From Caulochytrium protostelioides (lineage: Eukaryota; Chytridiomycota; Caulochytriomycetes; Caulochytriales; Caulochytriaceae), in the NCBI GenBank assembly GCA_003615045.1, contig ML014111.1, positions 124,001 to 188,000 of the forward strand: a stretch of 64,000 nucleotides of DNA. The letters are read 5' to 3'. The position numbers and the translations under genes were made by a program. The notes under the pieces are model-generated. The model had not been told where the DNA came from and did not search any database. It saw only the letters and a program-made list of their open reading frames with translations. How positions within the stretch are numbered: position 1 is the first letter of the stretch; each line of letters opens with the position of its first letter. Of the stretch, positions 40,916 through 52,600 are shown piece by piece.

Positions 40916-42614
40916 CGTGGCGTCTGACAGAGTACAAGGATGCCGAAAGCCACGGGATGCCCAGGAGAGGCCAGACGTCAGACGTAGAGACGAGGGCAAC
41001 GCGATCGGAGATGTCCGTGATGACCGCGCCAGGAGGGGCCACGGGATGGACCAGTACCACGCAGATCGGTGAGGATGGCGCGAGACCCTGCGATGCCCTG
41101 CGATGCCCTGCGATGCCCTGCGATGCCATACGATGCGAGAGGATGCGGTAGACCGACACGCTGAATCGTGGACCCGAACGATTGATCCGCAGCGTGCGGA
41201 TCCGCTTGTGACATGGCCAGATCGGGGGTCACGATCACTTACACGTGGTCTCCACGCGCATCGGACGCCGCCCGGTGTCCGCGGTCTGCGGCCGACGCGG
41301 GTGTCCGCAGCGCCCCCACGGCCGCGGGTCCTCGCGATAGGCCGCCCGACCCCCGGATCGCCCGCGCCACGGCGCCCGGCGAGGACGCGGGTTGCTGCGC
41401 CACACGCCGCGTCATCATCCACGCAATGCACCCTGAATGCGCGCCCATGCGGGGGCCCGACTATACCAACATCTCGGATAGCCGTCCGATCGCATCGACG
41501 CCCACCATCCTGGAGTCGTCCTCGTCCCCCCGAAAGCTTGCGCGAGGATACGGAAGATCAGGGAGGGGTGGTCCGTGATGGAGGATGGGATGGAGTCGAG
41601 CGCACCCCCACGATCGCCTATCGCCACGAGGACCTCGGCTCCTCGAGGACACGACGGTGTGGCCAGCGATAGCATCCAACCAGGCCATGGCCACGGGTCG
41701 CCTAAGGTCAATGCCATCGCCGCGGGGTGCGATGGTGCTGGTGATGCATCCGGCGTAGCGGGAGGGGTCGTTAGCATGCTCAGGCTTCGGCTCGCTGCCG
41801 AGGGAACCGTCGTGACGGGGCCTCGCGGTGGCGCAGCGCTCCCGCCAGGTGGCCTCAAAGCACCACTGGCCCGCCTGCTACCGCCGTTCTCCCGCAGCAG
41901 GCCATGGCTGAGGCTGGGCTGGGCCTGCACAAGCCCATCCAACCAACACCGAAGCGACCAACCCCATCGAGCGACAAGCCGGACAGGCGCGTCCCTGCAC
42001 GCCGCATCCCGCGGTCTCACCGCAGCACGGCGAAGGACTCGTTGGACCCGCGGACCGGCACGTGGACGGCGACAGCAAACCTCCGCTCTTCACAGCGATG
42101 ATGCGACTGTGGCCGCCGCGGGCGGGCACGCCGCGCGTTTGTGGCGATGGAGCCTAGACCGGCATGATTCGGTCGTGATGCTCGATGCGACACGGCTCCA
42201 TGCTTAGGGCGACTCCGACGAGGGGATCCATCGAGACCACGAGCCGCTTTCACCGACGACGCTGAAGCCAACCCCGTGTCGACCCTTTCGCCGCTGTACT
42301 GATCGCCACGCTTCGTTCTGTCACGCCGTCCCTCTCCGACAAAGCACCCTCCCGGCAAGCCTCCATCAGAGTCGCCGCCCCGAGACTCCGCTCCGCTCGG
42401 TATCACCAGACCGTGATCCCGGCACACCACGCCAACACCGTTTAGACCAACCTGTTCGCCGGCCGCGCTCGCTGGCTGGCCTGCTTGCCTGTCCGCTGGC
42501 CTGCCTGCTTGCACTCCGCTGCGGCACTGCCTCTTCGCCCGCCGTGGCCCCATCACGCGCCCTCCTCGGCCTCTTTCCCCTACCCGCTCGTGAGCGACCT
42601 GAGATCCTGCCATC
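40916..42614. other. Divergent intergenic region, RAM1 to HAT2
   Basis: 1.7 kb, no supportable gene. It contains four tandem copies of the 10-bp unit CGATGCCCTG (about 41091-41130) with related GCGATG words around them, and alternating CTGGCCTGC/CTTGCCTGT repeats at 42470-42510 just before HAT2. Confidence 0.45.
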
Positions 42615-44229
<1,615 letters not shown>

Positions 44230-44916
44230 GCAACCAATCCATCAAATCAAATCATCTTATATCGACCACAGGCCATCCCGAGAAAGACGAGCGGCCATGA
44301 CCTGACAAACGCTGCGGGATCCGTACCTGCTTCTGTGCGATGCGGGGGTTCGGCGGGCGTCGGAGAGCAGGTGGATGGGGCGCCCTGACCGGCGACGACG
44401 GTGTGGCGGCGGCGGTGGCGCTGATGGCCCCCGTGGCGGCGTCCGTCGTCGCCGATGCCGCACGCCACGGACGGACCGCCTTCATGGCTGGCGGCGAAGA
44501 AGAAGCCCAGCTCAGCTCACCGTCGCACGGATATTCACGAGTCCGACCGCCGCCAGTTTCAGAACACTCGGCCATCAGCCAGCCGTCGTGGTCTTGCTCG
44601 CGCTTATCACCCCCGTGGTCAGGATTCTGGATCCAAACGGCGATTCGCAACGCATCCTGCATCCTGCATCGGCCGCCAACATGACCCCCCCGTGAGACAT
44701 CGGCCGCTGCATCGTCCCCACGACCGCTCCTAGAGATCGCTTCGCTGGACACCCACAACCGCCTGCGACGGACCTATGACCACTCATACAATACGGTTGA
44801 CGAATGCCGGTTGACATACCACGGTTTATCCATTACGGTCGACGTATCACAAGCTGCACACTCGGGTTCACGTGGCCGCCACCGCCTCCTGACTCGCCGA
44901 CTGCGCGCCACGGGTC
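44230..44916. other. Intergenic region, HAT2 to SUMO-like gene
   Basis: 687 bp with no gene seen. The last 120 bp before the next ATG are AT-richer and hold three CGGTYGAC words. Confidence 0.45.
44795..44844. promoter_or_regulatory. Three copies of CGGTYGAC upstream of the SUMO-like gene
   Basis: CGGTTGAC at 44795, CGGTTGAC at 44809 and CGGTCGAC at 44837: spacings of 14 and 28 bp, in the 73-122 bp before the ATG. A phased transcription-factor site cluster is inference. Confidence 0.35.
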
Positions 44917-46686
44917 ATGCAAGCCGCCACGCCAGGCCCCGCTGACTCCTCGATCTTTCCACGCCGCGCCGCCGTGACGCCCGACGCCCCAAGCGCCGCC
45001 ACGGGTGTCACGGGCGCGTCGCCGCCCACCGCTGCGGTCGCCGCGCGCGCCGCCGCGTCCTCGCCGCCAGCTGCCAAGAAACCTCGCCTCGCGAAGCCGC
45101 GGCCCGCATCCATCGAAGACGCGCTCTTTGCGAGCAACTACAAGGTTTCGAAGCACCGGCGGCCATTCCGCCACGCCGGCCTCGCCCCGACCCGCCCCGC
45201 CGCCGCGCCGTCACTCGTGCCCTCGCCGGCGCCCTCTTCGGACCCTGCCGTCGCGGCCGCCGAGACGGCCGCGACGGCCCCTCTGTCGTCGGACGCTGCT
45301 GCTGCGCCGGCGGTCAAGCGAGCCACCAAGCGGCCCCACGATGCCCACGGTACCGCGTCGCCGTCCCCGTCAGTGGACGGCGCGGACCTCGTGATCCTCT
45401 CCAGCGATGACGAAGCGGCATCGACGCGGCGCGGCCGCGCCGTCGCCGTCGCCAGCGCCGCGGCACGGGCCGTCGATGTCGACGCCCTCGATCTTAAAGC
45501 GGACGACGACGGCGTCGTTGTCGTGGTCCCCACGTCGCCCGTGCAGGGCACGGATGTGTTGAGCGAACTCGCGCAAATCATGGGCACGGCGGCGCCCAAC
45601 GCCCCAGCGCCCCGAGCCGCCACTGCCGCCGCCAACCCGCTGAACGAGCTGGCGAGCGTCGCCGCCGCTGTGGCGCACAGCCCGCCGGTCCAAGTCGTCG
45701 TCCAGCTCGCCTCGCCGGACCTCGTCTTCCACCAGCTACCGCCCGCCCACGGCGCCCACGCGGCGTCCAGCCGCGAGCTCGTGGTACCCATGCTGCGCGA
45801 CCAGGCCTGCGAGCGCCTCTTTACGCTCGTGCTGCAGCTCCTCCAGCCGCTCGACCCGGGCGCGGGGCCGCCCCTCCCGCCGCCGCCGCCACTGACCGAC
45901 GCGCCCGCCACTCGCGGCCGGCGCGGGGCTCGCGGTCGCCGGGGCCGCTCCGCGGGGGCTGCCGCGCAGGCCGCCGCCGCGGCCGCCGAGGCCGCCGCCG
46001 CCTACGAACGCCGCCTCGCGGCCGAAGAAGCGCGGCTCCGTGCCGCCGCGAATGGCGCCGACGCCGCCGTCGCCCTCTCGGACCTCATGTTCGCACACAA
46101 CGACGCGCCCGTGTACCTCACGACGACGCTGCGCGAGCTCACGCCGGACGCCGGGCCGCCCGCCGGGGACGCCGCCGCCGAGACCGCGGCGGACCGCATC
46201 GTGCTGAAGGTGTACCGCCGGATGGCGTTCGAGGCACTGCGCCGCGAGCGGGCCGAGGCGCGCGCGCGCGCCGTGACAGCCGCGCTGCAGAGCGCCGCCT
46301 TATCGGCTTCTCCCGCGGTCGCCACGCAAGATGACGACGACGGCGGTGGCGGCGGCAGCAGCAGCAGTGGTGGCGGCGGCGGCGCGGCGGGCGAGGGCCT
46401 CGACGAGTTGGAGGCCACCTCCGACGGCGCGGCGCGAATCAGGCTGCTGCTGCGCGGCAAAAACGGCTCGACGGTAAAGGTGCGGCTGTCGCGGGACGAC
46501 ACGCTGCAGACGGCCCTGGCTGCCTTCAATCGGGAGCAGGGCGAGACGACGTCGCGCGATGTGGCGGAAGCCGCAGAGGCGAAAGCTTATCGCGTGCTGT
46601 TCGATGGCGACGTGCTCGCCCAGGACGTTCCCGTGCGCGAATTGGATGTCGACGACGACGATCTCTTGGAACTCCGCCCTATCTGA
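44917..46686 (+). CDS. Rad60/Esc2/NIP45-type SUMO-like domain protein
   Basis: 589 aa. The C-terminal 80 residues form a SUMO-like domain: RIRLLLRGKNGSTVKVRLSR, DTLQTALAAFNREQ, then YRVLFDGDVLAQDVPV and LDVDDDDLLELRPI. There is no terminal Gly-Gly, as expected for an integral SLD rather than a conjugated modifier. A strong SUMO-interacting motif, DLVILSSDDEA, lies at residues 158-168. A weaker first SLD may sit around residues 265-310 (DLVFHQLPPAH through RLFTLVLQL). The rest is Ala/Pro-rich linker plus an Ala/Arg/Glu helical stretch. In this family SLDs mimic SUMO and contact Ubc9 or the SUMO ligase in replication-fork repair with Smc5/6. Which member this is cannot be fixed. It is convergent with CHO1 (203 bp apart). 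Confidence 0.8.
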   Translation: MQAATPGPADSSIFPRRAAVTPDAPSAATGVTGASPPTAAVAARAAASSPPAAKKPRLAKPRPASIEDALFASNYKVSKHRRPFRHAGLAPTRPAAAPSLVPSPAPSSDPAVAAAETAATAPLSSDAAAAPAVKRATKRPHDAHGTASPSPSVDGADLVILSSDDEAASTRRGRAVAVASAAARAVDVDALDLKADDDGVVVVVPTSPVQGTDVLSELAQIMGTAAPNAPAPRAATAAANPLNELASVAAAVAHSPPVQVVVQLASPDLVFHQLPPAHGAHAASSRELVVPMLRDQACERLFTLVLQLLQPLDPGAGPPLPPPPPLTDAPATRGRRGARGRRGRSAGAAAQAAAAAAEAAAAYERRLAAEEARLRAAANGADAAVALSDLMFAHNDAPVYLTTTLRELTPDAGPPAGDAAAETAADRIVLKVYRRMAFEALRRERAEARARAVTAALQSAALSASPAVATQDDDDGGGGGSSSSGGGGGAAGEGLDELEATSDGAARIRLLLRGKNGSTVKVRLSRDDTLQTALAAFNREQGETTSRDVAEAAEAKAYRVLFDGDVLAQDVPVRELDVDDDDLLELRPI

Positions 46687-46889
46687 TCGCATCGGAGGGA
46701 TACAAGTCTGAGCTAGACTGATATAAGCTTAATAGACAGATTAGCGTAAAACACGTCGTCATCATGGATTCCTGTGACAACACGGAGCCATCCCCGGTCG
46801 AAAGAGCTCGGACAGGCCATCTGTCCAGGCGAACTGGTTGCCCGATTGTGTCATGGTATCTAAAGTCTTATTTTATGCGTGGGTTAACA

Positions 46890-47552
46890 TCAAAGTTTAG
46901 GAATGCGGATCGTTCTGGAAATCATGAGCGTCCCACTGAGCGCATAGACGAGCACGGCCGGGTGGAAGGTCCATCCAAAGAAAATGTACTTGCCGAACAG
47001 CAGGGTCTCCTGGCCAATGCGCCCGTCGACGGAGAGGTACAGCAGCCACATGGCAATGAGGATGGTCATGGGAATCGGGGTGCCTTCAAAGTAGCGGATC
47101 TTGCCGCGGGCGTCCTTTTCCGCAATCCCCGACGCATACACGTTGTACCGCGCGAGGCGGCTGACGCCGCAGCAGACAAAATAGCACAGGATGATGAGAT
47201 CCCAGAGGCCCTGCATGCCGACGGCGAACCCAAGCACGGCCGGGGCGCAGCCGAAGGAGATGATGTCAGCCAGCGAGTCGAGCTCCTGACCCATGGGGCT
47301 CGTGCCGCGGAAGCTCATGCGCGCGACATGGCCGTCCAGCACATCAAACAAGAAGGCTAATGGCAGCAGCAGCACGGCCGTTTGTAGCCATTTATACTCC
47401 TGCGTCGTGACGAACTTGAGCGACGCCAGGAGCGAGCTGAACCCGGATGCCGCGTTGCACAGCGTCACGAAATCGGCGAGGGTGAAGTCGCGGATCATGT
47501 TGAAGTGGCGGTAGGCCACGGCGGGCTGCGCCGCGGTGCTCTTGGACGTCAT
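46890..47552 (-). CDS. CHO1: Phosphatidylserine synthase (CDP-diacylglycerol:serine type)
   Basis: 220 aa from ATG 47552; the TTG a few codons upstream is not used. The CDP-alcohol phosphotransferase signature DGx2ARx8Gx3Dx3D is complete: DGHVARMSFRGTSPMGQELD then SLAD. Around it lie FNMIRDFTLADFVTLCNAAS, CAPAVLGFAVG, GVSRLARYNVYA and FEGTPIPMTI, with about six membrane segments. It makes phosphatidylserine from CDP-DAG and serine at the ER; this route is used by fungi, not animals. It is shorter than yeast Cho1 (276 aa), with a reduced N-terminal tail, so an upstream exon is conceivable. Codon use is a little less GC-biased than in neighbours. Confidence 0.93.
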   Translation of the reverse strand: MTSKSTAAQPAVAYRHFNMIRDFTLADFVTLCNAASGFSSLLASLKFVTTQEYKWLQTAVLLLPLAFLFDVLDGHVARMSFRGTSPMGQELDSLADIISFGCAPAVLGFAVGMQGLWDLIILCYFVCCGVSRLARYNVYASGIAEKDARGKIRYFEGTPIPMTILIAMWLLYLSVDGRIGQETLLFGKYIFFGWTFHPAVLVYALSGTLMISRTIRIPKL

Positions 47553-48602
47553 GGCAGCGGACAAGCACGGGTAGCCAATGAGCGGGCCACGAGGCTGGTC
47601 GCCGGGGGTCGCCGGGGGTCGCCGCGGATACGAAATGTGGTCGCGGATGTCTTATCGACACGGGAAGCGATGACCAACGGGCGGCGGCGATGCGTCACAC
47701 AGCACTCGGGGGGACGATGCGTCGCACAGCACTCGGGGGAGTCACGCAGGGATCCGTCACTAAAATGAACCAGCGTCCTAAGACCACTCGATCGATAGAT
47801 GGATGGAACGATAGAGCAATACAGCAGGCAAGATGTGGCACAGTCCCTGAAAGTCCTGAGGGTTCAGCGCTCCGACAGGCTCTTATAAGCCGCAGAGTCA
47901 GCAGAGATAGCAAAGGCGCGCCGACGAGCGGAGATGCGGTGGGCACGCGGTGCGCGGGTATCCAAGGATGTTATGGAAGACAGCGACCGATGGCACAAGT
48001 CAGGGCTTTGAAGAACGAACGGTACGAAAGTGGACTGTCGCTGTCGCTATCGCTGCGTAGAAAATACAGAGCGTGCCCGAAGTCGTTTTAGCAACGCGAT
48101 ACCACGAAGCGTGGCCGATGAAGGACGCAAGGATCGGGATGCTCCCCACGTATGCAATCGTCTCATCGAGAGCCCAGCAGCAGCATGCGGCACTCGATGG
48201 GGGAAGGGAGACGGGATGCAGATCGGAGCCGCGACACTCCGCCGATACGCAGGCCAAGAACGACGACGGAGCGGCAGCACAAGACGACCGCGAGTCTACC
48301 ACGCACGTGCCGAGCCCCCGAGGCGGACGAGGCCCACTGCTGCCATGTTCCATGCGCCAAACAAAAAAAAAGTGGCTGCCCTTCGCCGGCCGGGGCTCGA
48401 CCCAGCCATCAGCCCTTCACACATCCATTCGAGACAAAGCCAATGTCGGCCGAGGCGGGAACCACGATCGCACGGCGCGCTGACTGCGTCTATGAAACAC
48501 GATCACGATGCCATTATTGACATTGTTATCATGCTACTCGATATGTTGAATTTGACGCGGTCGTCCGTCCACATATTGACCCAACGAACACACCAATCTT
48601 CG
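47553..48602. other. Intergenic region upstream of CHO1
   Basis: About 1 kb with no gene seen. A 29-bp near-duplication, CGATGCGTCRCACAGCACTC followed by GGGG, occurs at about 47685 and 47714; three GTCGCCGGGG units lie at 47598-47626. Composition is lower in GC than the neighbourhood. Confidence 0.45.
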
Positions 48603-48850
48603 GTGGTGCCCCCCTAGGGGTCCCTCCCGAAGCAGACGCGCATTCGGCTCAGTATCGGATGACTTTGCCGACCACGGGCTGCAACCTGGTTTGCCCGAAG
48701 GTGCGGCACAGCGTTATCGGTCTGGGGGGTAAGGCCAGGCAGCGTCGGATGTTCGGTTCACAAACTTGCTGTGGGTGGCTTCATTGCCGTTGGTAGCTTC
48801 ATACCACAGCAAGCCTCGAACCGTGGTTCCCTGGCGCCGGTGCTGACCAG
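48603..48850 (-). mobile_element. Decayed Fanzor remnant, copy B
   Basis: Alignable by eye to copy A along its length: shared blocks GTGGTGCCCCC, GGGCTGCAAC.TGGTTTGC, GCGGCACAGCG, GCAGCGTCGGATGTTC, GGTTCACA.ACTTGC and CATACCACAGCAA. The minus strand still reads RGLLWYEATNGN and KFVNR. A 19-bp deletion relative to A at 48754/48755 removes exactly the DLNATL part of the RuvC-III motif and shifts frame; beyond it, another frame continues as NIRRCLALPPRP. A small extra repeat (EATNGNEATHS against STNG) is also present. It is therefore a dead copy, older or faster decayed than A. Upstream sequence (48860-49080) is GGCCGGCGTCGG-rich and shows no other Fanzor motif. Confidence 0.65.
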
Positions 48851-49615
48851 GTTTCAGGATCATATTCTGTCTGGGCGTACACCCGGATCTTGCGGACCGG
48901 GGTGGCCGGCGTCGGCGTGGCCGCGGAAGCACCCGTGCCAGTACGGCGGGGCGGGTTGACCCGCGTCGGCGCGGCCGAGTGAGCGCCCGTCCGGATGTTG
49001 CCGGCCGGGTTGGCGGCCGTAGACGCGGTTTGGGGAACGCTTGTCCGGAACGTGCGAGCGGTCCGCACCTTCGGCCACCCAAGATGTGGTGGTCAAGAGT
49101 AAGGCACGGCTAGCCACGGAGTTGGCAGGATTACAGCCGATCTGCATTCAATGAAAGATTGAATGCAGCACATCAATCATCGGCCGTCACAGTCACTACC
49201 ATACTGCTACTGCTTTATCTAAGACTGCTAGGAACGGGTGGGCTCACGCATCACACACTGACTTGACTGACGTTGGAAGCGGAAGCTGGGCCATGTTGAG
49301 CTGGGCTTCAACGTGGACTCCATGAAATCAGTGAACTTCTGGACATCTGTATCGCTCACGCCTACAAAGTGCAGGCCGATGGTAGGGTCCGCTGGTGGGA
49401 TGCCTATCACGTTCAACTGGCTCACGACAACGGTCACAGGCACACGCTATCACACCCCAACTTCTCGTCTCCCCATCCCAACTCGATATGAGCGCAGCAA
49501 TTTTTTTAAGAATCCTTTTTTTCATACGACGGCCCGATATCGATCGCCGTTGCGATGGAGATGCAAGGTTGGGAGCAAGGGTCCCATGCACCATGGCCCG
49601 GATGTGACTGGCCGT
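48851..49615. other. Intergenic region downstream of the RasGEF gene
   Basis: It contains degenerate GGCCGGCGTCGGCG-type units (48900-49030), then AT-richer sequence with a perfect 11-bp stem hairpin (49142-49168) and a short T run (49502-49507). No gene seen. Confidence 0.45.
49142..49168. repeat. Perfect inverted repeat, 11-bp stem, 5-nt loop
   Basis: CTGCATTCAAT, loop GAAAG, ATTGAATGCAG. It lies about 290 bp from the Fanzor remnant and 450 bp past the RasGEF stop. No matching arm is seen near copy A. Confidence 0.7.
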
Positions 49616-52600
49616 CTAGGTGGGCGAGAGACTCGAGTGCCGCGCTTCGCAAGCAAATGAGTACTCGTAAAGGGTCGTTTCGTCGACAGCTTCCCAGCGC
49701 CGCCGCAGATAGTCTCCGAGCAGGGCATCAACACGGTAGGGATATTGGTTGCGCTGGAGCTCCAGGATCTGGTCGAAGCCACGCGAGATCAACTGGAACT
49801 TGCCAAAGTTGATGAGAGTGTCGTCATGCGCCATCAGCGTGGGGTTGCCATCCTCCGAGAAGGTCAGGTCTGACATATTGACGCCGAGGTAGGGGACCAC
49901 GGGACATCCTGGATTGCTCTCGCGGAGCTGGCGCAGGTGGTTGCGGTAGTTGCGATAGGACCCTTCGGCCGAGACAAATTTGTCGAGGCGGATCCAGACG
50001 TCCCAATACTTTTTCGGGAGCATCTTCCACGTGCGCTTCAACCGCGCGACGGCGCCGAGGTTGAGTCCAGCAACGATTTCAAAGACCGAGTTGTAGTTGT
50101 TGGCCTGCTGGCACAGGTGGGCCACGTAAATGAGTCGCTTCAGCAGCGTCACGCGGCGCTTGATAGGCGTCGTCAGCACCATCTCGGTGGCGACGCCGTA
50201 CGCTACGCGGTTAAAGAAGCGAATAAACGCGACCAGATTGGGCGCGAGTCGGTCTTTGCTGTGCTTGTCGTTCCAGCTCTGGCAGAAGAACTCGTGAATC
50301 GGGATGCGGCGGAAGTGCTCGTGCTCGATCAGCGTCAGCTGCTCGGCGAGCACGACGGGGTCGACATCGTGCAGCACCGCCTCGCGCAGCCCATGGGACG
50401 GGCCGCCGGTCGCCGCGGCCTGCGAGGCCGGGGTTGGCAGCGCCGGCAACGGCGTCGCGGCGGCGAGCGATGCGGCGGCAGAGGGCGACGCGGGCTCCCG
50501 CGAGGGCGTCCGGCTCCAAGTCTTCAGCCGCAGACTGCCAAGCGTCAGGTTAAAGAACTCCGAGTCGCCGTGCGGCATCGAGAAGCGGCTGCTGCCCATC
50601 CCTGCCGAGAAGGACGCGAGACTCGATGTCGTGGAAGGGACTGCCGAGGAAGCCGCGAGCTGCGGCATCATGACTGGGCCGCGGCTCTCCAGCGACTGCG
50701 AGAGTGGCTCGGTCGACGTGGACACCGAGCCGTGACTGCCCGGCGCGAGACTGGGTTGCAGCGAGCGCTGCGACTCCGTCCAGTCGACGGGGGCCAGCGC
50801 CGCGAGCGTCGCGGTCGTCGGAATCGTCGCCGCCGAGTTCCCGGCCGCCGTCGGCGTCGACGTACTCGATGTCACCCCCCAGCCATGCGCGGCCGCACTC
50901 AACGCGGACGAAACTGTGACTGAGGCGGCCGTGGCGCCCGCAGTGGTCGCGGCGGCCACTGTGGTCGAGGACGCGACGGCAGCTGTCGAGACCGCAGCTG
51001 AAGCGAGCTTGTCCTCCAGCTTTGACAGCAGGCTTGTGGCATGCATGGCTTTGCGCGGATCGCGCTGTACGTGCTCGACAAACACGCGCAGGAAGTGCTG
51101 CAACGTCGGATTCGACAGAAAGTCCTCGGGGTGCGCATCCAGCCACTTCTTGAACACGTTGAGCACTCGCAGCTGCAGAAATCCGCTCCACTCAGCGCTG
51201 TCACCCGGTGACCCTGAGGCTGTGCCTGACGCTGTCACGCCAGCGGCCGCGAACGGCGTGGCCGCGTCCCTGTCCTTGCTTTTGCTCTTTTTGCTTTTGG
51301 AATCGTGCTTCGGCAGCGCCGCATCGGCTTTTCCAGCGGTTGCGTCGGCGATATCGACATATCGCAGCGCCAAGAGCCGCGCAACATCCAGCGCTGTGGC
51401 AAAGTACCGGTATGTCCGGAGAAAGTCGACGAGGTAGGCCTGGTTGCCAGCCCCCTCGGCCGCGAGTTGCTGGACGAGCCCGTTGAGCGTGCCGCAGCGC
51501 ACCTCGCGCTTGCCGTCGGGTCCGTCGCCGAACTGCGTTGGGCTCTCGGGACGGCCTACGATATAGTCCAGCACGACCACCGGCGAGTCTCGGCCGCCCG
51601 TGTGCAGGCAGGTGTCGCTCCGCGTCCCGCGCATGCCCAACGGCACCGAGGGGGGCGGCCCGAAGGTCGTGACGCTCTCGCTCTCGGCACTAATGCTCAC
51701 GGCATCCTCATTGGCGGCGCTCGTGGAACTCGGTGCGCCGATCGCGCGAATTCGCATCGCGTCGTAGAGACCGGGCGTCAGCGTGCTGCGCATCGCTTCG
51801 GCCTGCGCCGCCGGCATGAGGAAGTCGCCGAGCGCCTTGGTGAGCTTCGCAGCGGTGGGCGCGACGCTGTGGGCAGCCGCGGCTGGCGTTGCCGTGCTCG
51901 TCGGCGTTTCGGACCGCGCACGCGCGTGCGGCAGCAATGCGGCGGCAGGATTCCGGCCGTTGCCGGTGCTGGAGGCCGCCCCGGCGCCACTCAGGAGCGC
52001 GCCGCGGGCCACGTAGGCGGCGGACGCGGCGGCCGAAGGCGTGGGCGGAGTCACTGTCGCCGCCGTCCCGCCGAAGAGAACGCCCCCGTCGGCGAGTGGA
52101 CTGATCTCGCGCTCGACGGTGGGCGTGCCGCTGTGGCAGCTCGACCGGATCGAGATGTTCGAGAGCCACGCGTCCTGGTAGAAGGACTCCGCCTCGTCGC
52201 GCGGGTGCATGAGGTCGGCCTCGCTGAAAAAGGACGGCTGCGTCAGGCTCTCAGCGAAGGCCGGGTACGCGGGGCCGCCTGTGTAGGAGGCCGAGAGGGG
52301 CGCGCGGTCAGGCGTCGCCGGGTCGACGGTCGGCTTGAGGCTGACGTCGACGTTATTGTTCTGCGGCCGGAAGAAGAGGTTGCCTTGACTCGCGAGCAAC
52401 GAGAGGCGCTGCGATCCCGCGGGCTCAGGGAGGATGCCGCTCGCGCCGGGCATCAGCTTCGCGAGACCGCTCGAGGACACGTGGCGGCTGTGCGTCGGCC
52501 GCGAGCGGCGGCGCAGGTCCGTGAGCGAGTCCTCGTGCTCGGAGCCCTCCTCGCCCGCGCCGGCGATGGTGACGCCGCTAGGGGTCCCTGCTGGGCACCG

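Noticed and set aside
41091-41130. Direct repeats considered as a CRISPR array
   Set aside because: 10-bp units with no spacers, in a eukaryote; it is a tandem repeat.
40916-41431. Upstream extension of the farnesyltransferase frame
   Set aside because: No similarity to the family, and ATG 40915 gives the normal length and N-terminus.
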